DNA of 64,000 nucleotides from Prevotella sp. oral taxon 299 str. F0039 (GTDB lineage Bacteria > Bacteroidota > Bacteroidia > Bacteroidales > Bacteroidaceae). The stretch is from assembly GCF_000163055.2 (NCBI RefSeq), contig NC_022111.1, forward strand, positions 1,706,420-1,770,419, in the 5' to 3' direction. Position numbers and translations under genes: made by a program. The notes below the pieces were generated by a model that saw only the letters and a list, made by a program, of their open reading frames with translations, was not told the DNA's origin and made no database searches. Below are positions 45,935 through 54,686 of the stretch, in pieces; positions within the stretch are counted from its first letter, which is position 1; the number at the start of each line of letters is the position of its first letter.

Positions 45935-48070
45935 TTACTTTAGTTTTTTCTTAATCCATTTGCCAACAGCTTCGTAAGCACTTTGTTCTTCAATATGTTT
46001 TGGTTGTGCAAAGGTCATTTGATCCACTCCATAACCATACTGGTCGGGGAAGATAATCATTAAATTCTTACCGCTAAAGAATTGCTTGATTTCTTCAGGA
46101 AGACGCTCTTGAGCATTCTTATGCGATACCGTTCCGGTACGAGCAGTAACAATTACGAACATATGATCTTCGTTTATAGATGCCGCAAGCTGTGGAAGCA
46201 TGTTCCAATGCTCCATCTCTGAGTATTCAACTCTAACGTCAGGGTGTTTGTTCACAAGATATTCTTGTATCAAAACGAGCGTGTCTTGGCGAGCATGAAA
46301 TTGTATTTTGCATTCTAATTGAGCCGAAATGCGTGCTAAACGCTCCACCCAACGATGAAAACCAGGCTCGAATTGTGCTCTTGAAGGCACTGCAACTTGT
46401 ATTCTACGTATTGTATTTAAGGGCTGAATGATGCGTGCCATGATGATTTGACAGTTGATTCCATTGAATAAACTCTGATGAAATTCGCCCCAAAACTTTG
46501 TCGATATCTCTTGATGAGTGTGTAATCCAATGATAATCTCACTGGCATTGAATTCTTGAAAGGCATGTTTTATACCGTTTGCAATATTCACTGCCACCCT
46601 AACTTGCGTGGTAACGGCAACTTCTGTGGCTGCAGCATCACGTGATAACTTCTCTAATAAGCGTTTACCTTTAGTCTGATTGGTGGCTACGTCGGCATCA
46701 TCATACACCACATTGAGTGCAATTAGCTCTCTTTTCAGTTTGGGATTGCGAATTAATAACGCAAGCCCCAATAGACTATCTGCACTTTCTGGGTATTTAA
46801 CAGGGATGAGAATGCGTTCGTCGTCTATATTGTTTGTGGAGTCATTATTAATGATATTATCAGTAACAACCATTTTTTGTGAAGCCGATTGAGTGATGAA
46901 TGACGCCAAAACACAGGTTATAAGAATCATGATAATAACGCCATTTAAAACATCATTGGTCACTATTTGATCCAAACTTCCGCTCTTTGCAATCTCTAAA
47001 CCCACCAATAACATCGCAATAGAGCCTGCCGCATGTGCCGAAGTCAATCCAAACATCATCTGTCCTGCATACTTCTGCAATTTAAATACTTTGGCAATGA
47101 AGTATGCTGCTACTGCTTTTCCTACCGTTCCGAAGAACACTAACGAGGTAGTGATAACGATAACGAAAGGCGTTTTATATAGAACAGTGATGTCGATGAG
47201 CATTCCTACGCTGATAAGGAAATAGGGAATGAACAGCGCATTACCGATAAATTCGAGGCGATTCATGAGCGGTGACACCGAAGGGATGTATCTATTGAGA
47301 ATCAATCCTGCAAGGAATGCACCAAAAATGCCTTCTAATCCAATCATTTGAGATAAGGCTGCACTCAAGAACATGATAGCTAATACAAAAATAAACTGCA
47401 TTACCGAGTCGCTATAACGACGCAAAAATGATCGACAAAGACGTGGAATTGCAAGCGTGAGGAATCCACAAAAGAGAGTAAACTTGAGCAAAAATACGAC
47501 CCAAAACATTGGACCTGAGGTGCCATTGCTTGATGCAACGATGGCAGCAAGCACCAATAACGCCATTAAAAGCGATATCATTGTAGAGCCAACAGCCAGC
47601 ATTACAGGCGTTTTGCGCTGTAAGCCAAACCTACTTACAATGGGATAGCCTATCAATGTGTGTGAAGACATGATACAAGCCATCAGCAATGAGGTGGTAG
47701 GAGATAGGCTTAAAAGGTATAATGAGCTATAAAACGTGAGGAAAAATGGAAGGAGGAAGGTGACGAAACCAAAGATAACAAACCTAAATTTGTTTTTCTT
47801 TAAGCCCTCAATGTCCATCTCTAAGGCTGCAAGAAACAAGATATAATAGAGTCCAACCTTACCAAAAAGCTCAAAAGAAGTGTCTCTTTCTAGAATATGC
47901 AAGCCATATTTGCCAATTACAACACCTGCTAATACCATTCCAACAATATGTGGAATGCGTAACTTTCCCATAATAATAGGGGCACAAAGAATAATCATTA
48001 ATACCACGAAGAATGCCCATGTAGGGTCGGTTATAGGGAAATAATTGCTAATATTGAATGTAATTGGCAT
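45935..48070 (-). CDS. CPA2-type sodium/proton antiporter with C-terminal stress-protein-like domain
   Basis: A 711-residue membrane protein. Residues ~1-400 form a Kef/CPA2-type transporter of about 12-13 membrane segments (LRIPHIVGMVLAGVVIGKYG, FLAALEMDIEGLKK, IFGAFLAGLILNRYIP). The C-terminal ~290 residues contain one or two universal-stress-protein-like modules (ILIPVKYPESADSLLGLALL, then NASEIIIGLHTH) facing the cytoplasm. The protein likely exchanges Na+ or K+ for H+; ion choice cannot be read here. It heads the lolD-cvfB-lipoprotein row on the minus strand. Confidence 0.85.
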   Translation of the reverse strand: MPITFNISNYFPITDPTWAFFVVLMIILCAPIIMGKLRIPHIVGMVLAGVVIGKYGLHILERDTSFELFGKVGLYYILFLAALEMDIEGLKKNKFRFVIFGFVTFLLPFFLTFYSSLYLLSLSPTTSLLMACIMSSHTLIGYPIVSRFGLQRKTPVMLAVGSTMISLLMALLVLAAIVASSNGTSGPMFWVVFLLKFTLFCGFLTLAIPRLCRSFLRRYSDSVMQFIFVLAIMFLSAALSQMIGLEGIFGAFLAGLILNRYIPSVSPLMNRLEFIGNALFIPYFLISVGMLIDITVLYKTPFVIVITTSLVFFGTVGKAVAAYFIAKVFKLQKYAGQMMFGLTSAHAAGSIAMLLVGLEIAKSGSLDQIVTNDVLNGVIIMILITCVLASFITQSASQKMVVTDNIINNDSTNNIDDERILIPVKYPESADSLLGLALLIRNPKLKRELIALNVVYDDADVATNQTKGKRLLEKLSRDAAATEVAVTTQVRVAVNIANGIKHAFQEFNASEIIIGLHTHQEISTKFWGEFHQSLFNGINCQIIMARIIQPLNTIRRIQVAVPSRAQFEPGFHRWVERLARISAQLECKIQFHARQDTLVLIQEYLVNKHPDVRVEYSEMEHWNMLPQLAASINEDHMFVIVTARTGTVSHKNAQERLPEEIKQFFSGKNLMIIFPDQYGYGVDQMTFAQPKHIEEQSAYEAVGKWIKKKLK

Positions 48071-48144
48071 TGTGTTATTTATATAATGTGTTGCAAAGTT
48101 GCAAAAAAAATATCATATTTGCCTACGAATCAATATAAAAGATG

Positions 48145-48152
48145 TAATTTTG
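48145..48152 (+). promoter_or_regulatory. -7 promoter element upstream of asd
   Basis: TAATTTTG at 48145-48152 with TTTG at 48118-48121, spacer 23 bases; a looser match than the other promoters of the window. Confidence 0.45.
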
Positions 48153-48190
48153 TGCCTAACAATAACAATAAGAATAATTTGTAAGTAGTT

Positions 48191-49198
48191 ATGAATATAG
48201 CAATAGTAGGTGTGAGTGGAGCTGTTGGACAAGAGTTTCTTAGAATCTTAGATCAACGCAATTTTCCAATAGATAATCTCGTTTTATTTGGTTCTTCACG
48301 CTCAGCTGGGTCAAAATATACCTTTAGAAACAAAGAGTATGAAGTGAAGTTGTTACAGCATAACGACGATTTTAAAGATATAGATATTGCCTTTGTTTCT
48401 GCAGGAGGAGGCACTTCGTTAGAATATGCCGAAACAATTACAAAGCATGGGGCGGTTATGATCGATAATTCTAGTGCCTTTAGAATGGATAAAGATGTGC
48501 CTTTAGTGGTGCCTGAGTGCAATGCAAAGGACGCACTAACACGTCCAAAGAGAATTATTGCGAATCCTAATTGTACCACAATTATGATGGTTGTGGCTCT
48601 TCAACCAATCGAAGAGCTTTCGCACATCAAACGAATTAAGGTGTCAAGTTATCAAAGTGCGAGTGGAGCAGGAGCCGCTGCGATGGCTGAATTGCAACAA
48701 CAATACAGCGATTTGGTGAACAATAAGCCCCTAACCATCGAGAAATTCCCTCACCAGTTGGCATATAATGTAATTCCACAGGTAGACGTTTTCACAGAAA
48801 ATGGATATACAAAGGAAGAAATGAAGATGTTCTACGAAACCCAAAAGATTATGCATAGCGATGTAAAATGCTCGGCTACATGTGTTCGTGTCAGCTCTTT
48901 ACGTTCGCATTCTGAAAGCGTTTGGATAGAAACCGAAAAGCCTTTAACTGTTGAAGAGGTAAGAGCTGCCATTGAGAAAGCACCTGGTTGCACTTTGAAA
49001 GACGATGTTTTCAATGGCGTTTATCCTATGCCTTTAGAAACAGCAGGTGAAGATAACGTGTTTATAGGACGTATTCGTAAGGATATTTCTGATGAAAACG
49101 GATTAACATTATGGCTTTCTAGCGACCAAATTCGTAAGGGAGCAGCTCTCAATGCAGTGCAAATTGCAGAATATTTGATTGCTAATAACGGCTTGTAA
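48191..49198 (+). CDS. asd: Aspartate-semialdehyde dehydrogenase
   Basis: A 335-residue enzyme that reduces aspartyl phosphate to aspartate semialdehyde, for lysine/diaminopimelate, threonine and methionine synthesis. Features: NADPH loop [15 protein letters not shown], the catalytic cysteine in NPNCTTIMM (residue ~132), [13 protein letters not shown] and the IGRIRKD block with an arginine ligand. Length is typical. It is expressed alone; the gene ends before a strong terminator. It feeds diaminopimelate synthesis, and the ddh gene at 53.6-54.5 kb is another step of the same pathway. Confidence 0.92.
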   Translation: MNIAIVGVSGAVGQEFLRILDQRNFPIDNLVLFGSSRSAGSKYTFRNKEYEVKLLQHNDDFKDIDIAFVSAGGGTSLEYAETITKHGAVMIDNSSAFRMDKDVPLVVPECNAKDALTRPKRIIANPNCTTIMMVVALQPIEELSHIKRIKVSSYQSASGAGAAAMAELQQQYSDLVNNKPLTIEKFPHQLAYNVIPQVDVFTENGYTKEEMKMFYETQKIMHSDVKCSATCVRVSSLRSHSESVWIETEKPLTVEEVRAAIEKAPGCTLKDDVFNGVYPMPLETAGEDNVFIGRIRKDISDENGLTLWLSSDQIRKGAALNAVQIAEYLIANNGL

Positions 49199-49498
49199 TC
49201 ATTAAATTCTAAACTATAGAATTTAGATATTATGTATCAAATGCAGTCCTTTACTTTTCGAAGTAAAGGACTTTTTCTTTTTATCCTCATTACTCTTTCT
49301 GTTCTATTTCATTCGCTTTGCATATAACTATAATTCTATTCTCTCTATTTGTTTTAATATTTCTTTTAAAAGGACTTACTTATAAAAAAGAAAAGAGCAC
49401 AGAAGCTTTATTGCTACTATGCTCTTATTTATTGGTGTATAATGTGCTAAAAACTGCCATTGCGTTGTTGGCGAAATGGCAAAGATTTGTTTTTAGAA
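49199..49498. other. Non-coding stretch between asd and the D-lactate dehydrogenase gene
   Basis: Contains the asd terminator. A 77-codon hydrophobic frame at 49318-49551 begins with TTG and overlaps the end of the dehydrogenase gene, so it is not called. Confidence 0.5.
49245..49276 (+). terminator. Terminator after asd
   Basis: Perfect arms AGTCCTTTACTT (49245-49256) and AAGTAAAGGACT (49261-49272) around a TTCG tetraloop, then TTTT. Confidence 0.9.
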
Positions 49499-50494
49499 TT
49501 ATTGTTCTTTCACTTCGTTTGTTAGTTCTTTGCCTTCTGCAAGCTCTTTAATACTCTCTAGTGTTGTAAGAGCGATGTTGTGAAGAGCTTCTGCAGTGAA
49601 GAATGCTTGGTGAGAAGTGAGTACTACGTTAGGAAGAGTAAGCAAACGAGCTAACACATCGTCTGAAATAATCTTGTCGCTGCGGTCTTCATAGAAGTAT
49701 TTCTTTTCTTCTTCGTACACGTCAAGACCTGCACTTCCAATCTTTTTAGCGATAATTCCCTCAATAAGATCTTCAGTATGGATTAGCTTTCCACGTCCTG
49801 TATTGATGATCATAACGCCTTTTTTCATCTTAGCAATACTTTCCTTGTTAATCAAGAATTTAGTTTCTGGAGTTAAAGGACAGTGTAATGAAATGATATC
49901 ACTTTGTGCATATAGCTCATCTATACTAACAATCTTAACGCCATATTGCTTTGCAAACTCTTCATCTGGGTACAAATCGTATGCAAGAATATTCATTCCG
50001 AATCCGTGAAGAATCTTAATCAATTCCTTAGCGATACGTCCCATACCAATAACACCAGCAGTTTTTTGATACATGTCGAATCCTAGCAAACCTTTAAGCG
50101 AGAAGTTTCCTTCACGAGTTCTGTTTACTGCACGATAAATTTTGCGGTTCAATGCAAGCATAAGCGACACTGCATATTCTGCAACAGCATGTGGAGAATA
50201 AGCAGGAACACGCACTACTGAGATGCGGCCTTTTGCTGCTTTCAAATCAACATTATTGAAACCTGCACAGCGAAGAGCAATAAGTTTAACGCCATTTTTT
50301 ACCAACTCGTCGATAACTTCAGCATTGCATTCTGCATTTACGAAGATACATACAACGTCTGCACCCTTTGCAAGTGGAGCAGTTTTGATGTTTAAGTGTT
50401 CTTGGTAATAGCGAATATCGAAGCCATAGTTGCTATTTATTTGATTAAAAGACTCTTCATCGTATGATTTTGAATCGAAAAATGCTACTCTCAT
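49499..50494 (-). CDS. ldhA: D-lactate dehydrogenase (D-isomer 2-hydroxyacid dehydrogenase family)
   Basis: A 331-residue NAD-dependent enzyme that interconverts pyruvate and D-lactate. Motifs: CAGFNNVDL (with the substrate-binding arginine just before), the NAD loop VIGMGRIAKELIKIL, the HCPLTPETKFLI and INTGRGKLI segments, the catalytic glutamate in GLDVYEEE and the histidine in LTSHQAFFT. The LDHA-type features (YEEEKKYFYED) fit D-lactate dehydrogenases. Start ATG 50494. Monocistronic on the minus strand, followed by the divergent asd terminator. Confidence 0.88.
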   Translation of the reverse strand: MRVAFFDSKSYDEESFNQINSNYGFDIRYYQEHLNIKTAPLAKGADVVCIFVNAECNAEVIDELVKNGVKLIALRCAGFNNVDLKAAKGRISVVRVPAYSPHAVAEYAVSLMLALNRKIYRAVNRTREGNFSLKGLLGFDMYQKTAGVIGMGRIAKELIKILHGFGMNILAYDLYPDEEFAKQYGVKIVSIDELYAQSDIISLHCPLTPETKFLINKESIAKMKKGVMIINTGRGKLIHTEDLIEGIIAKKIGSAGLDVYEEEKKYFYEDRSDKIISDDVLARLLTLPNVVLTSHQAFFTAEALHNIALTTLESIKELAEGKELTNEVKEQ

Positions 50495-50898
50495 TGTTAT
50501 TCCTTACTTTTAAAATTATGTATATATAAAAATTAAATCTGCTTTGATTTTATTGCAATATTTCATTGCTTATGATCTATAATCAATGCGAAGTTACTGC
50601 TTTTTGTGGGTTTGTGCAAATAATTTTGGCTTTTGCAATGCTTGTATTGGGTTTTATTTATTTGAGTCAAGCGTTTTGTGTTTCAAATTTGTTATCTCTT
50701 TGTTTTTCAATGATATTTCTTCTTGAAAACAATGTCAATGCGTTTTGCTTGTAAAAGGATTGCTTTTGGAGTGTAATAGCATTGTTTTTAGAGGCTAAAA
50801 ACATTGACTTTATTTTAAATGAAGCTTAAGGAATAGTTCCTAATAAATAAAAATAAAGTGTGAAAAATGATGTTGATAGAGAATATGATCCAATAAAA
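50495..50898. other. Non-coding stretch between D-lactate dehydrogenase and trpS genes
   Basis: Carries a 22-base-unit array (50731-50818). The 62-codon plus frame at 50566-50754 runs into the array and has no signal of coding, so it is not called. Confidence 0.55.
50731..50818. repeat. 22-base-unit intergenic repeat array, 4 units
   Basis: Units begin at 50731, 50753, 50775 and 50797: AATGTCAATGCGTTT, AAAAGGATTGCTTTT, AATAGCATTGTTTTT and AAAAACATTGACTTT. Confidence 0.8.
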
Positions 50899-50938
50899 AC
50901 ACCTCGTTCAACATCTATTAGAGTGTTAAACGAGGTGT
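50899..50938 (-). terminator. Terminator after trpS
   Basis: Arms ACACCTCGTT (50899-50908) and AACGAGGTGT (50929-50938) with AACA/TGTT inside; T-rich on the minus strand beyond it. Confidence 0.8.
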
Positions 50939-50969
50939 CGTTATGTTTGAAGAGTGGTTGAATAACTCT

Positions 50970-51959
50970 TTATAAGGTTCTAAAACCAATTATTTTTCTT
51001 ATCTCATTAAGAGTTGCCGAAGCACTTTCTCTCGCAGCATCAGCACCTTGTTTAGCTATTTTATCTAAGAGTTCTGTGTTAGAACTGAACTCAGCTATGC
51101 GCTCTCTAATAGGTGCAACGGTTGCACAAATGTCTTGTGCTATTTGCTTTTTCAATTCTCCGTAGCGAATAGTAGCGTTGTTCCATTGCTCATTAAAATA
51201 GTCGTAGGTATCTTGTGTTGAGCAAATTTGCAAGAAAGTGAATAGGTTTTCAATCACTTGAGGCTTCTCACTATTCAATTCAGTGGGTCCACTATCAGTC
51301 ACAGCCTTCATCACTTTCTTTGTGATAGTCTTGTCGTCATCGTGAAGATAGATACAGTTTCCTTCGCTTTTACCCATCTTTCCGCTTCCATCTAAACCAG
51401 GAACTTTTACGGCTTTAGCGTTAAAATAGAAGTTTTGAGGTTCTGGAAAGAAATCAACACCATAGATATTGTTAAAACGTCGAGCGCATTTTCTCGCCAT
51501 TTCCATATTTTGTTCTTGGTCTTTTCCTACAGGAACCTTCACTGCTCTGTGCTGAAGTATGTCTGCAGCCATAAGAGTTGGGTAAGTAAACAATCCCGCA
51601 TTTACGTTGTCTGGTTGTTTTCTTGCTTTTTCTTTGAATGTTGTTACACGACCTAACTCGCCAATATAGGTGTTCATATTTAAGTAAAGATACAACTCAA
51701 GTGTTTCTTTTACATCGCTTTGAACGTATATTGGAGCTTTGTTTGGGTCGATTCCGCAAGCTAAATATTCTGCAAGAATGACACGTGCGCTATTTTGAAT
51801 GTCCTCGGGTTTAGGTGAAGTAGTGAGCGAATGCCAATCTGCAATGAAAAACATACAATCATAATCATTCTGCATTTCGATAAAACTCTTCACCGCTCCG
51901 AAATAGTTTCCAAGGTGAAGAAAGCCTGTTGGGCGTATTCCACTAACTACTTTTTCCAT
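50970..51959 (-). CDS. trpS: Tryptophanyl-tRNA synthetase
   Basis: A 329-residue class I aminoacyl-tRNA synthetase that charges tRNA-Trp. The ATG at 51959 gives the family start MEKVVSGIRPTGFLHLGNYFG, where HLGN is the HIGH-type motif; the KMSKS-type motif is KMGKSEGN, and the ATP region is typical. The longer open frame to 52067 is rejected because a -7 promoter element (TATCTTTG) lies inside it at 51990-51997. Length is normal for the bacterial enzyme. Confidence 0.93.
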   Translation of the reverse strand: MEKVVSGIRPTGFLHLGNYFGAVKSFIEMQNDYDCMFFIADWHSLTTSPKPEDIQNSARVILAEYLACGIDPNKAPIYVQSDVKETLELYLYLNMNTYIGELGRVTTFKEKARKQPDNVNAGLFTYPTLMAADILQHRAVKVPVGKDQEQNMEMARKCARRFNNIYGVDFFPEPQNFYFNAKAVKVPGLDGSGKMGKSEGNCIYLHDDDKTITKKVMKAVTDSGPTELNSEKPQVIENLFTFLQICSTQDTYDYFNEQWNNATIRYGELKKQIAQDICATVAPIRERIAEFSSNTELLDKIAKQGADAARESASATLNEIRKIIGFRTL

Positions 51960-51989
51960 ATTTGTTGTATATTTTAGATTATAATAATG

Positions 51990-51997
51990 CAAAGATA
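51990..51997 (-). promoter_or_regulatory. -7 promoter element of trpS
   Basis: TATCTTTG on the minus strand, 31 bases before the ATG at 51959. The -33 element is not clear. Confidence 0.55.
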
Positions 51998-52047
51998 CTA
52001 CTAAAATTTGAATAATTATATAATAATGTGTGGTAAGTTTCAATGCA

Positions 52048-52135
52048 AAATGCAACTCTTTTAGCATTGAATAGCATTGTTATTGTTGTGTAAAGTGATG
52101 TCTTTTGCCTATTAAAAGCAGTGCTATTGGAAAGG
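52048..52135. repeat. 22-base-unit intergenic repeat array, 4 units
   Basis: Units begin at 52048, 52070, 52092 and 52114: AAATGCAACTCTTTT, AATAGCATTGTTATT, AAAGTGATGTCTTTT and AAAAGCAGTGCTATT. It lies between the divergent trpS and tRNA-Val promoters. Confidence 0.75.
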
Positions 52136-52193
52136 AGTGAGAGTGGACGTCTAAAGATATATTTGAAAAATAATAATAAAAAGTATTTGAAAA

Positions 52194-52225
52194 TTTGGAA
52201 GATTAAAATAAATGTATTACCTTTG
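52194..52225 (+). promoter_or_regulatory. Promoter of the plus-strand tRNA-Val gene
   Basis: TTTG at 52194-52197 and TACCTTTG at 52218-52225, spacer 20 bases. Confidence 0.7.
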
Positions 52226-52250
52226 CAATCGCTTTTAAGAACTAAAAGAC

Positions 52251-52325
52251 GGGCGTTTAGCTCAGCTGGTTTAGAGCATCTGCCTTACAAGCAGAGGGTC
52301 GGCGGTTCGAATCCGTCAACGCCCA
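52251..52325 (+). tRNA. tRNA-Val (anticodon TAC)
   Basis: Same cloverleaf and sequence as the minus-strand copy at 36350-36424, with anticodon loop CTTACAA and T loop GGTTCGAATCC. CCA is not encoded. Confidence 0.95.
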
Positions 52326-52331
52326 CATAAG

Positions 52332-52368
52332 AAAAAGACTTTATTTCAATTGAGATAAAGTCTTTTTT
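52332..52368 (+). terminator. Terminator of the plus-strand tRNA-Val gene
   Basis: Arms AAAAAGACTTTAT (52333) and ATAAAGTCTTTTT (from 52355), followed by more T. Confidence 0.85.
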
Positions 52369-52725
52369 TATAATGCTGTTGGATTTATTGTGGGAAAAGA
52401 GTTAACTCGTTTGAGGATAAATGATAAATATATCACTTGCGTGAGGATATAAAAATAATGTGATAATATGAAAAAAAGCAATTGTATGGGTATGCTATGG
52501 AGGTGCTTTTAGCTTTTTATTTTGCTTAATGTAGCCTTAAATACAAGCAAGTTTGCGTGTTTTTTTATATGTGTTAGAGACTCTTAGGGCTTAATTTACT
52601 AACCTTCTGAACTGCGAATTCTATTGATATTGATACCGAATAGGGGAGAACTGTTAATATTATATTAAAGGTTATAACATATAGAGTGACTTCTTTATAT
52701 ATAGTTCTATTATATATTGATTTAT
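52369..52725. other. Non-coding stretch after tRNA-Val
   Basis: AT-rich, with no gene, repeat array or named element that I can see. This differs from most long gaps in the second half of the window, which carry a repeat array. Confidence 0.5.
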
Positions 52726-53409
52726 TTATCGGTCTTTTTTTTGACTTATTAGTACCACAGGTTGCAAAGTTTTAATGATTTCTTCAAACTCTTCTCGAGT
52801 TGTTTTAACTCCTCTTAAACTTCTAACTGTAGAGAAATTGCTAAACCGCTCGTCACTACTTTTATACCAACAATATTTCAATTTCTGCGTTGTTCGCTTT
52901 ATATCATTTTGAATTTTCAACGCATAATGAGGGTTTACCACCGACAAAAAGCAGGTTCCGTCGTTTTGTTCAATGCCCAAAATCAATCGTTCTTTTATCT
53001 TTTTTGCTTTCGAAGAACCAATTGTTTCGTTTGTTTTATAGTCTTTTGTGTTCACCGAAATAGTTAGTTCCCAACCAAATTCGGTATTAAACTTATTCAT
53101 GAAGTGCTTAAAAACAGGTCCATGAGCCGACTTATCTTTAATATTTTTGAAGGCAATATAAAAGTGAATCATTTCGTGAAGCAAGATATTTTGTGCCTGT
53201 CGCTCGCTGAATTGATAATGAGTTGACATACCAATCTTATAATCATACGACCGAAAACCTCTGATAGTGAGATGCTTTTTATGCGAAAACCAACCCAGTT
53301 TTGTCTTTGTCTTCGACACTAAAAACAACGGAGTGGGTAGCACTTTATCGAAATAAAGTGCATTGAAAATATCGAATTGCTGAGCGATCCACTCTGTGTT
53401 AATTATCAT
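52726..53409 (-). CDS. SprT-like zinc metalloprotease-like protein
   Basis: A 227-residue soluble protein with the SprT-family pattern: FNALYFDKVLPTPLF near the start, then the metal-site motif LLHEMIHFY (H78, E79, H82), and HGPVFKHFMNKFN, carrying the third ligand H. The C-terminal ~110 residues are specific to Bacteroidota members and not recognised. SprT/Spartan relatives act on DNA-protein crosslinks or are of unknown role; function here is inferred from the family only. It is monocistronic and downstream of ddh on the minus strand. Confidence 0.8.
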   Translation of the reverse strand: MIINTEWIAQQFDIFNALYFDKVLPTPLFLVSKTKTKLGWFSHKKHLTIRGFRSYDYKIGMSTHYQFSERQAQNILLHEMIHFYIAFKNIKDKSAHGPVFKHFMNKFNTEFGWELTISVNTKDYKTNETIGSSKAKKIKERLILGIEQNDGTCFLSVVNPHYALKIQNDIKRTTQKLKYCWYKSSDERFSNFSTVRSLRGVKTTREEFEEIIKTLQPVVLISQKKDR

Positions 53410-53488
53410 CGTTTGTATCTTTATTTGCTTACTGAAGTGGAATTTCTGCTATAAGGTGTTCTTTTGAGGGACTAAAGAGAAAATAAAA

Positions 53489-53533
53489 GGCAGTATATAT
53501 CTTCAAAAAAGTTGTCGAGAGATACATACTGCC
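53489..53533 (-). terminator. Terminator after ddh
   Basis: Arms GGCAGTATATATC (53489-53501) and GATACATACTGCC (53521-53533), with one mismatched pair; T-rich on the minus strand beyond it. Confidence 0.75.
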
Positions 53534-53593
53534 ATTCTATTTCTGCATCAGAAACGATGTAAATAATGGTCTATTGGGTTGTGAAAGAACAAT

Positions 53594-54502
53594 TTATACC
53601 AATGAAGCAATAAGTTCTTCTTTGTCACCTTCGAGCATATCAATAACAGGAATCTCAATCATTGTATAGCAACCAGGTTGTAAACGCATAGAAGCACGAG
53701 CCACATTCACAAGTACTTGAGCTGTTAGAGCAGGGTTATTGATGCTCATATTGAACTCGAAGTGTTGATTTTGGGTTTCACCACTAACACCTTTGCGAAC
53801 CAAATGCACGCCATGTCCCATGTCTTTCACATCATCTACCGATTTAACAGCAATAACATGGGTCTCGTCATGTGCAAAATAAGGGTCAGTTTTAATTGCT
53901 TTTGTCACCTCTTCAAGGCTTGCATTCTCTTCAAGTTCAACATAAACCATTCTTCTATGAATGCTTTCGCCCAATGGAATGGTCATAGATAGGGCGTCTT
54001 TAACCCCTTCTTTACCCTTAGCACATACGCTATGACCCATCGACATGCCTGGTCCAAAGTTGGTATAGCTTAGTCCTTTGGGTGCAAGACTTTGCATAAG
54101 GGTGCGCACAATCGAGTCAGAACCTGGGTCCCAACCTGCAGATATCACACAAACAGATTGCTTTTCTTTGCAAAGTGGCATCATCTCGGCACGATAACCC
54201 ACAATTCCTGTGTGAATATCATAGCTATCTACGGTGTTAATACCTAAGCTAATGATGTCTTTTGCATATTCTGGACAGCTGCGAGTAGGCACTGCAAGAA
54301 TGGCTACATCAACGTCTTTAAGATCTCTAATGTTCTTAACTACCTCATAGTTTGCCAATTCTTCAGGCTTGTTCTCTGCGCCATTACGACGCACAACGCC
54401 TGCAATCTCAAAGTCGTTTGCAGCTCTTAATGCTTCTAAAGTGTAACGACCAATGTTGCCATAGCCCACAATTGCAGCTCTAATTTTCTTCATGTTACTC
54501 AT
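53594..54502 (-). CDS. ddh: Meso-diaminopimelate D-dehydrogenase
   Basis: A 302-residue NADPH-dependent enzyme that makes meso-diaminopimelate from tetrahydrodipicolinate in one step, for cell-wall and lysine synthesis. Family features: RAAIVGYGNIGRYTLEAL at the N-terminus, the ISAGWDPGSDSI stretch with the dinucleotide-binding segment, NFGPGMSMGHS and the GVHLVRKG...F-F-MSINNPALTAQVLV end. ATG 54502 gives MSNMKKIRA; ATG 54493 is an alternative start. A -7 element lies upstream at 54533-54540. Confidence 0.9.
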   Translation of the reverse strand: MSNMKKIRAAIVGYGNIGRYTLEALRAANDFEIAGVVRRNGAENKPEELANYEVVKNIRDLKDVDVAILAVPTRSCPEYAKDIISLGINTVDSYDIHTGIVGYRAEMMPLCKEKQSVCVISAGWDPGSDSIVRTLMQSLAPKGLSYTNFGPGMSMGHSVCAKGKEGVKDALSMTIPLGESIHRRMVYVELEENASLEEVTKAIKTDPYFAHDETHVIAVKSVDDVKDMGHGVHLVRKGVSGETQNQHFEFNMSINNPALTAQVLVNVARASMRLQPGCYTMIEIPVIDMLEGDKEELIASLV

Positions 54503-54532
54503 ATTTCTTTTAGCTTTTTATTTTAATGGACG

Positions 54533-54540
54533 CAAAATTA
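54533..54540 (-). promoter_or_regulatory. -7 promoter element of ddh
   Basis: TAATTTTG on the minus strand, 31 bases before the ATG at 54502. The -33 element is weak. Confidence 0.45.
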
Positions 54541-54673
54541 CAAGAAAAGTATAAAAAGTTATGTTTTTGATAGTTTAAATATTTATAAAAGAAAAGCTGT
54601 AAAAAGTCTTATGAAATGAGGTTTATAACTTTTTAAAAGCATGGTTATTGTGAGCAAATATTCAAAAAAATAG

Positions 54674-54681
54674 TATCTTTG
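54674..54681 (+). promoter_or_regulatory. -7 promoter element immediately before dnaG
   Basis: TATCTTTG at 54674-54681 ends 5 bases before the ATG at 54687, so the transcript should be leaderless or nearly so. Confidence 0.55.
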
Positions 54682-54686
54682 CAAGT

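Noticed and set aside
49318..49551. 77-codon hydrophobic frame after asd
   Set aside because: It has a TTG start, overlaps the end of the D-lactate dehydrogenase gene and lies beyond a terminator.
50566..50754. 62-codon plus-strand frame
   Set aside because: It runs into the repeat array and has biased, Phe/Leu-rich content of AT-rich non-coding DNA.
51960..52067. Extended N-terminus of trpS
   Set aside because: A promoter element lies inside it and the family start is MEKVVSG at 51959.
52121..52330. 69-codon plus-strand frame
   Set aside because: It reads through the tRNA-Val gene and its promoter.
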